Positions 43,501 to 52,430 of a DNA stretch of 64,000 nucleotides are shown piece by piece. The stretch is from Nocardioides sp. JQ2195 (GTDB lineage Bacteria > Actinomycetota > Actinomycetes > Propionibacteriales > Nocardioidaceae): NCBI RefSeq assembly GCF_012272695.1, contig NZ_CP050902.1:3038001-3102000 (forward strand), given 5' to 3'. The stretch's first letter is position 1. The number at the start of each line of letters is the position of its first letter. The translations under genes and the position numbers were made by a program. The notes under the pieces are model-generated. The model did no database searches, was not told where the DNA came from, and was given only the letters and a program-made list of their open reading frames with translations.

Positions 43501-44313
43501 CTACTCCTGTGGTCGCGGCGCCTTGGCCAGCTGGCGGGACTGTGCGACCAGTCGACCGGCCGAGTCCCACACGACGCAGTCCTCCTCGAACATCCCGCCG
43601 GCCAGGTTGCGGGTCTCGTGGCGCACCTTGAGCCACCCCTTTGCCGGGATCGCGCGGACGTGGGCGCTGAGCTCGAGGGTGGGCGCCCAGCCCGGGATGC
43701 CGAGGTCGAACGTGACCGGTGGCAGTGCGTCGACCGTGAGCAGCAACGAGATCGGATCGGGGTCGCGGTCGTCGTTGAGCCTGAACCATCCCTGGATGAT
43801 GCCGTTGCCGCTCGGCTCCCCCACTGCCCATCCGGCGTACGCCGGGTCGAGGCGCAGGTCGAAGCGCGACATCAACGGGGCGATCCGCCGGATCTCCTCC
43901 GGAGCCATCGACGTCGGGAGGCATTCCTCCAGCGGCGGCAGCTCTGGCTCGACCGCGGTGGTGCGTACGTCATCGATCGACGTGGACAGGTCGCCGTAGG
44001 TGGCCAGCACGGTGATGCAGTCAGTGCCGTCCTGGCTCAGGTCGGCGGCCACGGTGCTCGTGCCGCGACCGTCCCGCAGGATCCGCGTGCGAATCGTGGC
44101 GGGTCCGGGCTTCGAGGCGGCCAGGTAGTAGGCCGTGACCGCGATCGGGTCAGGCTTGCCGGACAGGGTCTCCCTCAAGGCGTTGCCGATGATCGCCAGC
44201 AGGTAGCCGCCGTTGACCCCGCCACCGACGACCCAGCCCGGCGCCAGCTCGGCGGCGTACTCGCCCTCGCCGACAGCAGTGACGTCGGTGTCGCGATCGA
44301 ACTCGTGTCCCAT
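43501..44313 (-). CDS. Acyl-CoA thioesterase family protein (double hotdog, TesB-like)
   Basis: The 270-residue protein has GWVVGGGVNGGYLLAII in the N-terminal hotdog, a linker, and a second hotdog half with GNGIIQGWFRLNDDRDPDPI and NLAGGMFEEDCVVWDSAGRL. This is the arrangement of actinobacterial TesB-like thioesterases. It probably hydrolyses acyl-CoA; chain length is unknown. The ATG at 44313 is preceded by TAGGAT seven bases upstream; the longer frame to 44586 overlaps the divergent FUSC gene. Confidence 0.88.
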   Translation of the reverse strand: MGHEFDRDTDVTAVGEGEYAAELAPGWVVGGGVNGGYLLAIIGNALRETLSGKPDPIAVTAYYLAASKPGPATIRTRILRDGRGTSTVAADLSQDGTDCITVLATYGDLSTSIDDVRTTAVEPELPPLEECLPTSMAPEEIRRIAPLMSRFDLRLDPAYAGWAVGEPSGNGIIQGWFRLNDDRDPDPISLLLTVDALPPVTFDLGIPGWAPTLELSAHVRAIPAKGWLKVRHETRNLAGGMFEEDCVVWDSAGRLVAQSRQLAKAPRPQE

Positions 44314-44326
44314 GCGACGAATCCTA
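44314..44326 (-). promoter_or_regulatory. -10 element for leaderless thioesterase mRNA
   Basis: TAGGAT (44326 down to 44321) ends seven bases before the ATG. Confidence 0.6.
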
Positions 44327-44385
44327 GGTGGAGGCCCGAGCTGTCCGTGCCATGGTGCCCGACGTCCTCGCGCAGCCGGGGCAGG

Positions 44386-44397
44386 GACAATGACCGA
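44386..44397 (+). promoter_or_regulatory. -10 element for FUSC gene
   Basis: GACAAT (44386-44391) ends six bases before the GTG start, divergent to the thioesterase promoter. The first base is non-consensus. Confidence 0.45.
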
Positions 44398-45420
44398 GTG
44401 CCAGATCGTCAGAGCATCACCCGAGCCGCGTTGAGGATGGGTCCCCACAACGGAGCCCACCGGGTCGCCTTCCGCGCCGGCGTCTCGGTGGCGGTGCCGC
44501 TGCTCCTGCTGCTCGCCCTCGACCGGGTGGACTGGTCGATCTATGCCGCGTTCGGGGCCTTCACCTCGCTCTACGGCCGCAACCACGTCGGGCTCTCGCG
44601 CACGCAGATGCAGGTCACGCTGGGAGTGCTGCTCACGGGGTCCGTGGGTCTCGGAGCCTGGGTGGCCACGTCACACGAACGCGCCTGGCTGGCGGTCCCG
44701 GTGGCCGGACTGGTCGCCGCGATCGGCTCCTGGTTCTCCGAGGTGCAGGACTGGCACCCGCCGGGCACCCTCTTCCTGATCTTCGGCTTCGCCGCCGTCG
44801 CGTCCATCCCTGCCGACGTCGGAGACATCCCCGTTGCCCTGGCCGTCGCGGCCGGTTCCGCGACGTTCTCCGTGCTGGTCGGCTCGCTGGGAGCAGCGTG
44901 GAGGCACGTCCGCGCCGGTCACCCCCGCCGACAGACGGGTCGTCGTCGCATCGTCTGGTCGGCCACGGCCCGGCGCCACATCGCCCGCAACGTCGCGGGA
45001 GTGCTCGTCGCCGGTGGCCTGGCCACCGCGATGGGAGTCGGGCACCCCTACTGGGCGATGGTCTCGGCCGTGGTCCCGCTCACCGTGCGCGACCTGCTGC
45101 CCCAGGTCGTGCGTGGTGTCCAGCGCGTGGTCGGCACCGCCCTCGGCCTGGTGCTGGCCGCAGTGCTGCTCAGCCTCGACCTCCCCTCCCTCGCGCTGAT
45201 CCTGCTGGTCGTGCTCCTGCAGGTCGGTGCCGAGCTCCTGGTCGGTCGCAACTACGCACTGGCCCTGATCGTGATCACGCCACTGGCGCTGCTGATGGTG
45301 CACATCGTCGCACCGACACCCACCGGCACCCTGCTCCTCGACCGGGGCGTCGAGACGCTGGTCGGGGCGGTGATCGGCGTCCTGATCGGATACCTCACCC
45401 GCGACCGGAGGCGAGCCTGA
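44398..45420 (+). CDS. FUSC-family (fusaric-acid-resistance-like) membrane protein
   Basis: The 340-residue protein has two sets of membrane helices (about 25-150 and 195-330) separated by a basic loop (RRQTGRRRIVWSATARRHIA). It has the FUSC-like HPYWAMVSAVVPLTVRDLLP and RVVGTALGLVLAAVLL. Such proteins export aromatic acids or small drugs. The GTG at 44398 is chosen from the preceding GACAAT element; an ATG at codon 14 (MGPHNGAHRVAFRAG) is an alternative. It is coupled to the lysoplasmalogenase gene by TGATG. Confidence 0.82.
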   Translation: MPDRQSITRAALRMGPHNGAHRVAFRAGVSVAVPLLLLLALDRVDWSIYAAFGAFTSLYGRNHVGLSRTQMQVTLGVLLTGSVGLGAWVATSHERAWLAVPVAGLVAAIGSWFSEVQDWHPPGTLFLIFGFAAVASIPADVGDIPVALAVAAGSATFSVLVGSLGAAWRHVRAGHPRRQTGRRRIVWSATARRHIARNVAGVLVAGGLATAMGVGHPYWAMVSAVVPLTVRDLLPQVVRGVQRVVGTALGLVLAAVLLSLDLPSLALILLVVLLQVGAELLVGRNYALALIVITPLALLMVHIVAPTPTGTLLLDRGVETLVGAVIGVLIGYLTRDRRRA

Positions 45421-46076
45421 TGCCCGGTCACCGTCTCCCCGTGGTGCTGGCCCTGGCCGCGCTCTCCGTCGTCACCGGCGTGCACCTCGGCGCGCAGTGG
45501 ATGGGTGTCGACCGCATCGCCGACCCCACCCAGCCGTTGCTGATGGCGCTGCTCGCGGCGGCCCTCTGGTTCGCGACCGAAGCGCCCCGCACCACCTTGG
45601 TACGGCTCACCCTGGTCGCCCTCGGGCTGAGCTGGCTGGGCGACACCGCGCCCCGCTTCGCCTCCGGCGACACGGCGTTCCTGCTGATGATCGGGTTCTT
45701 CCTTCTCGCCCAGGTCGCCTATGTCCGCGCCTTCCTGCCGTACGCCGCACGGTCCGTCCTCCACGTCGGCCGCATCGCGCTCGCGCCGTACGTCGTGGCC
45801 GTGGCGGTGCTGGTCGCCCTGTGCGCACCCGGCGCGGGAGCGCTGCTGGTCCCGGTGCTGGTCTACGGCCTGGTGCTGGGCACGATGGCCGTGCTCGCCA
45901 CCGGTGTGAACCCTCTCGTCTGGGCAGGCGGCGCGATGTTCCTCGTCTCCGACGGACTGATCGCACTGGGCGCCTTCTCCGACGTCGAGATCGCGCACGA
46001 CAGCTTCTGGGTGATGCTCACCTACGTCGTCGCGCAAGTCCTGATCGTGCTCGGCGTCCAGGAGCCCACCGACTGA
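45420..46076 (+). CDS. YhhN/lysoplasmalogenase-family membrane protein
   Basis: The 218-residue protein has about eight hydrophobic segments and matches the YhhN family (TMEM86B-like): LSWLGDTAPRFASGDTAFLL, then FFLLAQVAYVRAFLPY and MFLVSDGLIALGAFSD. The acidic residues within helices, LGD and VSDG, are the family's likely catalytic sites. Lysoplasmalogenases cleave the vinyl-ether bond of lysoplasmalogens; whether this bacterium uses such lipids is unknown. Its ATG shares a base with the preceding stop. Confidence 0.87.
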   Translation: MPGHRLPVVLALAALSVVTGVHLGAQWMGVDRIADPTQPLLMALLAAALWFATEAPRTTLVRLTLVALGLSWLGDTAPRFASGDTAFLLMIGFFLLAQVAYVRAFLPYAARSVLHVGRIALAPYVVAVAVLVALCAPGAGALLVPVLVYGLVLGTMAVLATGVNPLVWAGGAMFLVSDGLIALGAFSDVEIAHDSFWVMLTYVVAQVLIVLGVQEPTD

Positions 46077-46151
46077 GGGTGGTCCTGGCACCACCCCCGA
46101 ACGGGTTCCTGGCCCATCGCCTCCGGTCCCGGGCGCACGAAGACTCGAGGC

Positions 46152-47195
46152 ATGACCATCGAGACCCCCGCTCCCACGCCCACACGGACCCGGCCCAACC
46201 ACGGCGGCTCCGACTTCGCCGAGCTGCGCAGGCGCATCGACGCTGCCGGACTGCTCGACCGGCGCCCCGGCTACTACCTGGCCCGCGTCGCCCTCCTGGG
46301 CACGGCGGTCGTCGGTGGGTGGACCGCCTTCGTCGCGATCGGCAACACGTGGTGGCAGCTGGCCATGGCCGTCGTCCTGGCCGTGGTCTTCGCCCAGCTC
46401 GCGCTGCTGGCCCACGACATCGCCCACCGGCAGGTCTTCCGCACCCGGCGCCCCAGCGAGCTTGCCGGCCGACTCGTCGGCAACCTCGGGGTCGGGATGA
46501 GCTACGGCTGGTGGATGGACAAGCACACCCGCCACCACGCCAACCCCAATCACGAGGAGCTGGACCCGGATGTCTCCCCCGACCTGCTGGTGTGGTCGCA
46601 GGACCAGGCCCGCGAGGCGCGCGGGGTGGCCAGGTTCATCGGGAAGCACGAGGCGTTCCTCTTCTTCCCCCTGCTCACCCTGGAGGCACTCAACCTCCAT
46701 GTCTCCGGCGTTCGTGCCGTCCTGCGCCCGGGACTGCCCGGGCGCCGCGTCGAGGCCGGCCTGCTGCTGGCCCACTTCGCGATCTACCTCGGGCTCGTGC
46801 TCACCGTGCTCTCCCCCGGCCTCGCGGTGGCCTTCATCGTGGTCAACCAGGCAGTCTTCGGCGTCTATCTCGGTTGCTCCTTCGCACCGAACCACAAGGG
46901 CATGCCGACGCTCACCGGCGACCGCGAACCCGACTTCCTGCGCAAGCAGGTGCTCACCTCACGCAACGTCCGTGGCGGTCCGGTCACCGACATCGCACTC
47001 GGTGGGCTGAACTACCAGATCGAGCACCACCTCTTCCCGAGCATGCCGTGCGCCAACCTGCGCAGGGCCAGGCCGATCGTGCGCGAGCACTGTGCGGCGC
47101 TGGGGGTGGACTACGCCGAGACCGGCCTGGTTGAGTCGTACGGGATCGCCCTGCGCCACATGCACGCGGTCGGTGCACCCCTACGCGCCGGCTGA
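46152..47195 (+). CDS. Acyl-lipid/acyl-CoA fatty acid desaturase
   Basis: The 347-residue membrane desaturase has three histidine boxes: HDIAH (88-92), HTRHH (125-129) and QIEHH (near 304-307), with two hydrophobic helix pairs at about 45-90 and 185-230. QxxHH in the third box is typical of front-end (delta-5/6-type) desaturases, as in DesA3-like proteins. It introduces double bonds and adjusts membrane fluidity. It needs an electron donor; none adjoins it. It lies 75 bases after the lysoplasmalogenase gene. Confidence 0.93.
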   Translation: MTIETPAPTPTRTRPNHGGSDFAELRRRIDAAGLLDRRPGYYLARVALLGTAVVGGWTAFVAIGNTWWQLAMAVVLAVVFAQLALLAHDIAHRQVFRTRRPSELAGRLVGNLGVGMSYGWWMDKHTRHHANPNHEELDPDVSPDLLVWSQDQAREARGVARFIGKHEAFLFFPLLTLEALNLHVSGVRAVLRPGLPGRRVEAGLLLAHFAIYLGLVLTVLSPGLAVAFIVVNQAVFGVYLGCSFAPNHKGMPTLTGDREPDFLRKQVLTSRNVRGGPVTDIALGGLNYQIEHHLFPSMPCANLRRARPIVREHCAALGVDYAETGLVESYGIALRHMHAVGAPLRAG

Positions 47196-47272
47196 CCTGG
47201 CGGCCGCCGCTGTGTGGGGCTCTTCCGGCGCCGGGTGCCGGGAGAACCACACGCAGTGGACAATGGGCGGCG

Positions 47273-47866
47273 ATGTCTGAGGAAGAAGTCTGGTACGTCA
47301 GCTATGGATCGAACATGTCGCGCGTTCGCCTGGCCTGCTACATCCAGGGCGGTCGCCCGCCCGGTGCCGCGGTCACGTACGCCGGCGCGCACGACCGCAC
47401 GATCCCGGCCGAGGACACGCCGGTGGTGCTTCCCGGGAGCCTGTACTTCGCCGGGGACTCCCGGATCTGGGGCGGCGGCACCGCGTTCTACGACCATGAC
47501 AGGCCCGGCCCGACACCGGCTCGTGCCTACCGGATGACCGTGGGCCAGTTCGTCGACGTCGCCGCCCAGGAGATGCACCGGCTGCCGGACCCGGAGGATC
47601 CACTCGCCGGCGTCGTGGTCGCCGGGCTCCCGGACGGCCGCCACGAGGCGGGGCCGGGTGTCTACGAGACCTTGATCGAGGTGGGCCGCCGCGACGACCT
47701 GCCGATGCTCACCTTCACCGCGCCCCACGGTCTCGAGTCGGTGCCGCACACCCGTCCGCAGCCGGCCTACCTCGCGATGCTCGCGGAGGGCCTCCATGAC
47801 GCGCACGGCTGGAGCCACGAGGAGATCGAGTCCTACTTCACCTCGGTCATCGCCGGCACACCCTGA
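47273..47866 (+). CDS. Gamma-glutamylcyclotransferase-like fold protein
   Basis: The 197-residue protein has the GGCT-type YVSYGSNM near the N-terminus (residues 8-15), then PLAGVVVAGLPDG, GVYETLIEVGRRDDLPMLTF and PQPAYLAMLAEGLHDAHGW. The YGSN motif marks the substrate-binding loop of gamma-glutamylcyclotransferase-like proteins. Homologues are sometimes labelled histone deacetylase, which the sequence does not support. Substrate unknown. GACAAT lies eight bases before the ATG. Confidence 0.68.
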   Translation: MSEEEVWYVSYGSNMSRVRLACYIQGGRPPGAAVTYAGAHDRTIPAEDTPVVLPGSLYFAGDSRIWGGGTAFYDHDRPGPTPARAYRMTVGQFVDVAAQEMHRLPDPEDPLAGVVVAGLPDGRHEAGPGVYETLIEVGRRDDLPMLTFTAPHGLESVPHTRPQPAYLAMLAEGLHDAHGWSHEEIESYFTSVIAGTP

Positions 47867-47882
47867 TTCCACCCACCGTCGC

Positions 47883-48533
47883 TCACGCTTCGAGTCGGGC
47901 CACGAACTCCTCTGCGCCGGCACCGGTGAACTCCACGGGATCGACCGGGCGACCGGTCAGGGCGAGGAGCATGGCATCGCCGGGCGCGTGCACCTGGGGG
48001 CCGGTGCCGTGGCGCCAGTCGACGTCGTCGGCGACCAGGGTGAAGCCTGCGGCCGTGCCCTTCGGGCTCCGACCGAACGCGAGGTGCAGGGGAAAGCCCA
48101 TCCCTGCATAGCGGGTGAGCGCCATCCGGTAGCCGGCACCTGGCGGCGTACGTCGTCGGCCGAGCGGGACCCGGATGTCGAGGTGGTGGGTGAGCACGTC
48201 CGCGAGCACGTCGACCGGCTTGGTGCCGACGGTGCGGGCGTGGTGGTCCGCCACCTGTCGCAGGTGGGCGAGCGTCTGCTCCGGAGGCCGCTCGCCCCAC
48301 TCGCGACCGAGCCGCGCGTTCGCCACGTTGGCCCGGAACCGTGCCCCGGCGATGGCACGCAGGGTGGCCAGGGGCGGGTTCGTGGCCGCCCACGACACGT
48401 GCGCGATGACGTCGCGCACCCGCCACTGGGCACACAGGGACTGGGTGTCGAGCTCCGCAGGCGACAGGGACTCGGCGAAGTCCGCGAACGATCGGCGTTC
48501 GGTGCTGGCAAGGTCCCAGACACGATCTGGCAT
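47883..48533 (-). CDS. Mycothiol-dependent maleylpyruvate isomerase-like protein (DinB/MDMPI fold)
   Basis: The 216-residue protein has the family pattern CAQWRVRDVIAHVSWA, HLRQVADHHARTVG and DVLTHHLDIRVPLGR. Histidines suited to a metal site lie on the four-helix core, and the C-terminus has GPQVHAPGDAMLLALTGR. Members use mycothiol as thiol cofactor or nucleophile in detoxification. mshB in the same window shows that the organism makes mycothiol. The reaction is unknown. Confidence 0.85.
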   Translation of the reverse strand: MPDRVWDLASTERRSFADFAESLSPAELDTQSLCAQWRVRDVIAHVSWAATNPPLATLRAIAGARFRANVANARLGREWGERPPEQTLAHLRQVADHHARTVGTKPVDVLADVLTHHLDIRVPLGRRRTPPGAGYRMALTRYAGMGFPLHLAFGRSPKGTAAGFTLVADDVDWRHGTGPQVHAPGDAMLLALTGRPVDPVEFTGAGAEEFVARLEA

Positions 48534-48653
48534 GCCCCGATCCTTCCTCGCCGGACGTCGCTGCGCATCACCAGAATTGCAGACGCCCAGCCCTCCCGCA
48601 GGATCCCCGGGGGCACCTCCGTGACCACGCCGGGCGTGCCAGCACGTCGAACG

Positions 48654-49076
48654 TCAGGAACCGTGCTCGACGTCGTGGCGCAGCTGCTCGAGCCCCGCGA
48701 TCAGGTGCCGGCTCATGATGCCGCGGGCCAGGAACTCGGAGACCCTGGCCATCACCAACCCATGGAGCCTCAGCCGAAGCGTGGCGCTGACCAGGGATCC
48801 GTCCGGGTGCTCGGTGACGCGCAGCTCGAAGTCGTTCTCGGTGCCGCGGATCGACCGCCACGACAGCGTGTGCGCGTCGGGGGTGGACACCGCCACCCGG
48901 CCGCCGACGTGGATGGTGCCGACGTCGAGGAACATGTCGTACTCCTGCTCGGTCACCTGGCCGGACCTGCCGATCCCGCTCAGCATCGGCATCAGCCGCT
49001 CGGGGTCGGTGGCGACCGCGGCGACCTCGGCGACCGGACGGCGTACGACGACGGCCCACGTGACGGAGGTGCTCAT
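48654..49076 (-). CDS. SRPBCC/START-like ligand-binding protein
   Basis: The 140-residue protein fits the SRPBCC (polyketide cyclase/START) fold: VTWAVVVRRPVAEVAAVATD at the N-terminus, GRVAVSTPDAHTLSWRSIRG in the middle and a long C-terminal helix (MARVSEFLARGIMSRHLIAG) closing the pocket. It should bind a hydrophobic ligand. Its ATG shares one base with the stop of the acyltransferase gene (TGATG), so a lipid-linked role is plausible. Confidence 0.8.
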   Translation of the reverse strand: MSTSVTWAVVVRRPVAEVAAVATDPERLMPMLSGIGRSGQVTEQEYDMFLDVGTIHVGGRVAVSTPDAHTLSWRSIRGTENDFELRVTEHPDGSLVSATLRLRLHGLVMARVSEFLARGIMSRHLIAGLEQLRHDVEHGS

Positions 49077-49903
49077 CAGCCGAGCACCGGCATCACCGAG
49101 CGGGTGGCGAGCCTCGAGAGCTCCATCTGCATCAGGCTGGTGACGTAGTCGTAGGCCCGGTCCCAGTCGGGGTCGTCACCGAACAGCTCGCGCAGGTCGA
49201 TCGGCGGCAACACCTGGATCCGGATCTTGGCCGGGAGCGGGACGTGCGGCAGGTCGCCGGGCAACAGGCCCCACGGGAAGCTGATCGACAGCGGCAGGGT
49301 CTTGAGCCGGAGCAGCTTGTCGAGCTTGAGGAACTTCGCGGTGCTGCGACCGTCGTTGATCACGAAGAACGTGTCCTGGCCGCCGGTGGCGACGACCGGG
49401 ACGATCTTGACGTTGTTGCGGTGCGCGAGGCGAAGGAAGCCCTTGCGCCCGTCGAAGACGATCTTGTTCCGGTCGCGCCACGGACGGAGCGCCTCGACGT
49501 CCCCGCCGGGGTAGACCATCACCGAGGCACCGTTGGCGAACAGCTCGTCGGCCTGGTCGTTGCCGGCGGTGACCATGCCGAACTTGCGGGCGAAGTCACC
49601 GACCAGCGGTGTCATCGCGATGATCTTGTGGCCCAGGCCGGCCAGCGGCCGACCCTCGACGGTGAAGTAGGTGTGGTAGGCGAGCGTGAACACCCAGGTG
49701 TCGGGGATGTTGGCTCCCCCACTGTGGTTGCCGACGAACAGCACGGGCTCGTCGGGCACGTTCTCGAAGCCGTTGACCTCGGGCCGGAAGTAGACGCTGG
49801 TGCCGAGCCACAGCCGCGGGAGCATGCGTCGGATGAACTCCGGGTCACGCCCCTCGAGCCCGTCGGGCTGGGGCTTCAAGAACTTGGGCAGGGGCAGGGC
49901 CAC
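49076..49903 (-). CDS. PlsC-like lysophospholipid/glycerolipid acyltransferase
   Basis: The 275-residue protein shows the PlsC-type blocks: LFVGNHSGGANIPDTWVFTL, VMVYPGGDVEALRPW and VKIVPVVATGGQDTFFVIND. The first block reads NHSGGANIPD; the usual NHX4D aspartate position is N, with D three residues later, as in the actinobacterial NHSGG..PD subgroup. It probably acylates a glycerolipid or related alcohol. The GTG at 49903 has GAAGGAG eight bases upstream; the frame to 50098 is not needed. Confidence 0.85.
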   Translation of the reverse strand: MALPLPKFLKPQPDGLEGRDPEFIRRMLPRLWLGTSVYFRPEVNGFENVPDEPVLFVGNHSGGANIPDTWVFTLAYHTYFTVEGRPLAGLGHKIIAMTPLVGDFARKFGMVTAGNDQADELFANGASVMVYPGGDVEALRPWRDRNKIVFDGRKGFLRLAHRNNVKIVPVVATGGQDTFFVINDGRSTAKFLKLDKLLRLKTLPLSISFPWGLLPGDLPHVPLPAKIRIQVLPPIDLRELFGDDPDWDRAYDYVTSLMQMELSRLATRSVMPVLG

Positions 49904-50087
49904 GCGACGTACTCCTTCTCGGCGACCGCGCGATGCAGTCACCGGCACAACGCTCCGGAGCGCCACGGGTGACGGCCCCGTGGTGGAGGTCTCACACCAA
50001 ACTGACCCGTCGCCAGTTCGAGGCACACCCACGCGAACCGGCCGAAACCCACTGGCGGTGGGGCACCAGCCGCGATTGACTGGCGCC

Positions 50088-50315
50088 GTGAGCAACACAC
50101 CGGAAGGCTTCGACTACACCGTGCGCAAGGACGGGACAGTCGCCATCACCCATCACGGTCGCGCGGCGACGGTGCTGCGGGGACGCAGGGCCACTGACTT
50201 CCTCGACCACGTCGAGCACGGTGACGACCAGGAGCTGATGGCCCGGGTCACCGGCAACTACCGGCACGGAAATGAACGAGCGGCCCGCAACCACCCACGC
50301 AATCGTGGACGGTGA
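50088..50315 (+). CDS. Small conserved hypothetical protein
   Basis: The 75-residue protein from a GTG: MSNTPEGFDYTVRKDGTVAI, then ATVLRGRRATDFLDHVEHGD and LMARVTGNYRHGNERAARNH. It matches a small actinobacterial protein family with the same ELMARxTGNYxxGNER ending. Function unknown. No good ribosome site; it lies between divergent and convergent genes. Confidence 0.75.
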   Translation: MSNTPEGFDYTVRKDGTVAITHHGRAATVLRGRRATDFLDHVEHGDDQELMARVTGNYRHGNERAARNHPRNRGR

Positions 50316-50336
50316 CGGACCGCTCCTGGTCTTGGG

Positions 50337-51008
50337 TCAGGCAGCGGGTTCGGCTGCCGTGATGCCGTAGCGCCAGATGGTGTCGACCTCGTTGGCCTCC
50401 ACCGAGTCCGGGTAGGGGTTGGTGCACGACGGGCCGGGACCGCCACCGGACATCAGCTTGTAGCACGGCTGGGAGTAGCGGTCCGGCAGTCCGAGTGCGT
50501 GGCCGGTCTCGTGGGCCACGATCCGCAACGGCGCGTAGGTGTTGGCCTGGTCATGGTCGAGGAAGATCAGGCCGCTCCCGTGGCCGTTGCCCTGGTAGTA
50601 GGACCCGTTGGCCGATGATCCCTCCTCGAAGTAGAGGGTCGCCCGGCTCGGGTCCTCGACCAGCCGCACGTTGTTGACCGAACCGTTCCAGATCTGCTGG
50701 GTGTTGGAGATCTCGGAGTCGAACGAGGGGGCATAGGACGCGTCGTAGTAGACCGTGGTGACGACTGCCCGGGCCTTCTTCACGCCGTTGGTGCGGTCTG
50801 CCTCGGCGCGTGCCTTCGCCTCGGCGAGCTGCTTCGTGAGCCGTCGGTTCTGTTCCTTGTTCAAGTCCCCGGGCAGGTATGACGAGGTGGCGTCGGCGCT
50901 GTCCGTCGGCGATGGCGTCGACGCGGTGGTGGTCGTCGCCGGGACGGCTGCGGTGCCGGCGAAGGTGAGCGCTGCGGCAAGCAGCGCGAGTGGTGTCCTG
51001 ATGGCCAT
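50337..51008 (-). CDS. Snapalysin-type (M7) secreted zinc protease
   Basis: The 223-residue protein has a signal peptide (about 1-23), a threonine-rich, probably pro-peptide stretch and a compact protease domain with the extended zinc motif H166-E167-x2-H170-x5-D176 (AHETGHALGLPD) typical of snapalysins, the smallest metzincin-like proteases. C182 and C195 may form the conserved disulfide. It probably degrades extracellular proteins near aromatic residues. Confidence 0.92.
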   Translation of the reverse strand: MAIRTPLALLAAALTFAGTAAVPATTTTASTPSPTDSADATSSYLPGDLNKEQNRRLTKQLAEAKARAEADRTNGVKKARAVVTTVYYDASYAPSFDSEISNTQQIWNGSVNNVRLVEDPSRATLYFEEGSSANGSYYQGNGHGSGLIFLDHDQANTYAPLRIVAHETGHALGLPDRYSQPCYKLMSGGGPGPSCTNPYPDSVEANEVDTIWRYGITAAEPAA

Positions 51009-51065
51009 CAGAGGTCCTTCCAGGTGGTTCCCGAGAATTGCCTTGCATCTCGTTCCTACCTGCGA

Positions 51066-51911
51066 TCAGCTTCCGTGGCGCCGTTCCACCGGGTTTTGAC
51101 TCTTGACAGTTTCTCCGGCATCACGACGCCACAGGTAGGGCGTCGTGGTGGACACCTTGACCAGCCCGGAGCGTTCCAGGATCGGCCGGGAGAACTCGGT
51201 CGAGTCACTGTTGATGAACCTCTTGCCGAGGCGCAGGGCTGACTTGGCGCGGGCCGCGGTGAGTGCTCGGTAGACACCCCTGCCGCGCCACTCCGGACGG
51301 GTCGAACCGCCCCAGATGCCGGCGAAGTCGGAGTCCGCGACCGGCGAGAGACGGCCCGCGCTGATCACCTGCCCGTCGGCCTCGGCGATCCACATCTCCG
51401 AGTCATCGGTGCCGCTGTGGCGCACGATCGAGTCGGCCATCGCCTCGATCTCGGCCGGGTCGTCGCCGAAGACCTCGCCCTGCATGGCGCACATCGCGCG
51501 GATGTCGGCCTCCTCGTGGACCTGCCTCAGGACGATGCCGTCGGGCAGGTCGAGGTCGAGCGCCAGCAGGCGTGCCTCGCCGACCATGATCGACTCTGGT
51601 TCGTCCGGCTCGAAGCCGTTCTCGACGAGCGCCTCGTGGAGCCCCGGCGCGTGGTCGTGGCCCCGGGTCTTCCACTCCGCCCGGGCGACGTCGGTCTGGT
51701 TCTCGAAGTGGGACTTCGCAGCGACGACCAGCTCGCGTACGCGGTGCTCGTCGGCGTCGCCCAGGTCGCGGTAGGTGACGAAGCCTCCGCGTCCGGTGAA
51801 CGTGGCCAGGTGCAACGGTCCCAGCCGGGTGAGGCCCTGCGCGCCACCGGTCTCCGCGGCGGTGCGCAACTGGGCGTCGTATGCCGCGAGCAGCTCGGCC
51901 GGTGAGGTCAT
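51066..51911 (-). CDS. GNAT-family N-acetyltransferase
   Basis: The 281-residue protein has a variable N-terminal half and a C-terminal GNAT domain: MWIAEADGQVISAGRLS, then AGIWGGSTRPEWRGRGVYRA (acetyl-CoA loop RPEWRGRGVYR) and NSDSTEFSRPILERSGLVKV. Substrate unknown. No operon partner is evident. Confidence 0.86.
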   Translation of the reverse strand: MTSPAELLAAYDAQLRTAAETGGAQGLTRLGPLHLATFTGRGGFVTYRDLGDADEHRVRELVVAAKSHFENQTDVARAEWKTRGHDHAPGLHEALVENGFEPDEPESIMVGEARLLALDLDLPDGIVLRQVHEEADIRAMCAMQGEVFGDDPAEIEAMADSIVRHSGTDDSEMWIAEADGQVISAGRLSPVADSDFAGIWGGSTRPEWRGRGVYRALTAARAKSALRLGKRFINSDSTEFSRPILERSGLVKVSTTTPYLWRRDAGETVKSQNPVERRHGS

Positions 51912-52124
51912 GGCTGAACTCTCACACCCCGAAACCCCGAACGACCACTGGTTTTGCGGTGCCCCCGGGTCTCAGGTGTCGAGGTGGAAGGCGAGCCGAG
52001 GGAGCAGCCGCCCCGGAATCGAGCCACCGCCTTCGTCGCGCACCCGCACGCTTCGCACACGTGGCTACAGTCGAAGGATCAGAGCAGTCATCCGAGGCAG
52101 GCTCGACTCAAGAGAGGTGGGCCC

Positions 52125-52430
52125 GTGGCCATCACTGTTCGCGACAACCCGACCGAGCACCGCTACGAGATCATGGATGACGGGACCCTCCTCGGCCACG
52201 CCGCCTACCAGCGGACCACCCAGCTCATCGTGTTCACCCACACCGAGGTCGACCCTGCCGTGGAGGGCCGGGGCATCGGTGGGCAGCTGGTTCAGGGCGC
52301 GCTCGACGACGTGCGCACGCTCGGGCTCGCCGTGCTGCCCGTGTGCCCCTTCGTCCAGGACTGGATGAGCCGGCACCCCGACTACGCAGACCTCGACTAC
52401 CGGCGCCCACCGAGCACGGTCACCGACTGA
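52125..52430 (+). CDS. Small YjdJ-type GNAT acetyltransferase
   Basis: The 101-residue single-domain GNAT (MAITVRDNPTEHRYEIMDDG...) has TEVDPAVEGRGIGGQLVQGA and the hallmark LPVCPFVQDWMSRHPDYADL. It belongs to the minimal N-acetyltransferase family with a catalytic cysteine near CPF. The GTG at 52125 follows GAGAGGTG; a longer frame starting at 51954 lacks similarity. Confidence 0.88.
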   Translation: MAITVRDNPTEHRYEIMDDGTLLGHAAYQRTTQLIVFTHTEVDPAVEGRGIGGQLVQGALDDVRTLGLAVLPVCPFVQDWMSRHPDYADLDYRRPPSTVTD

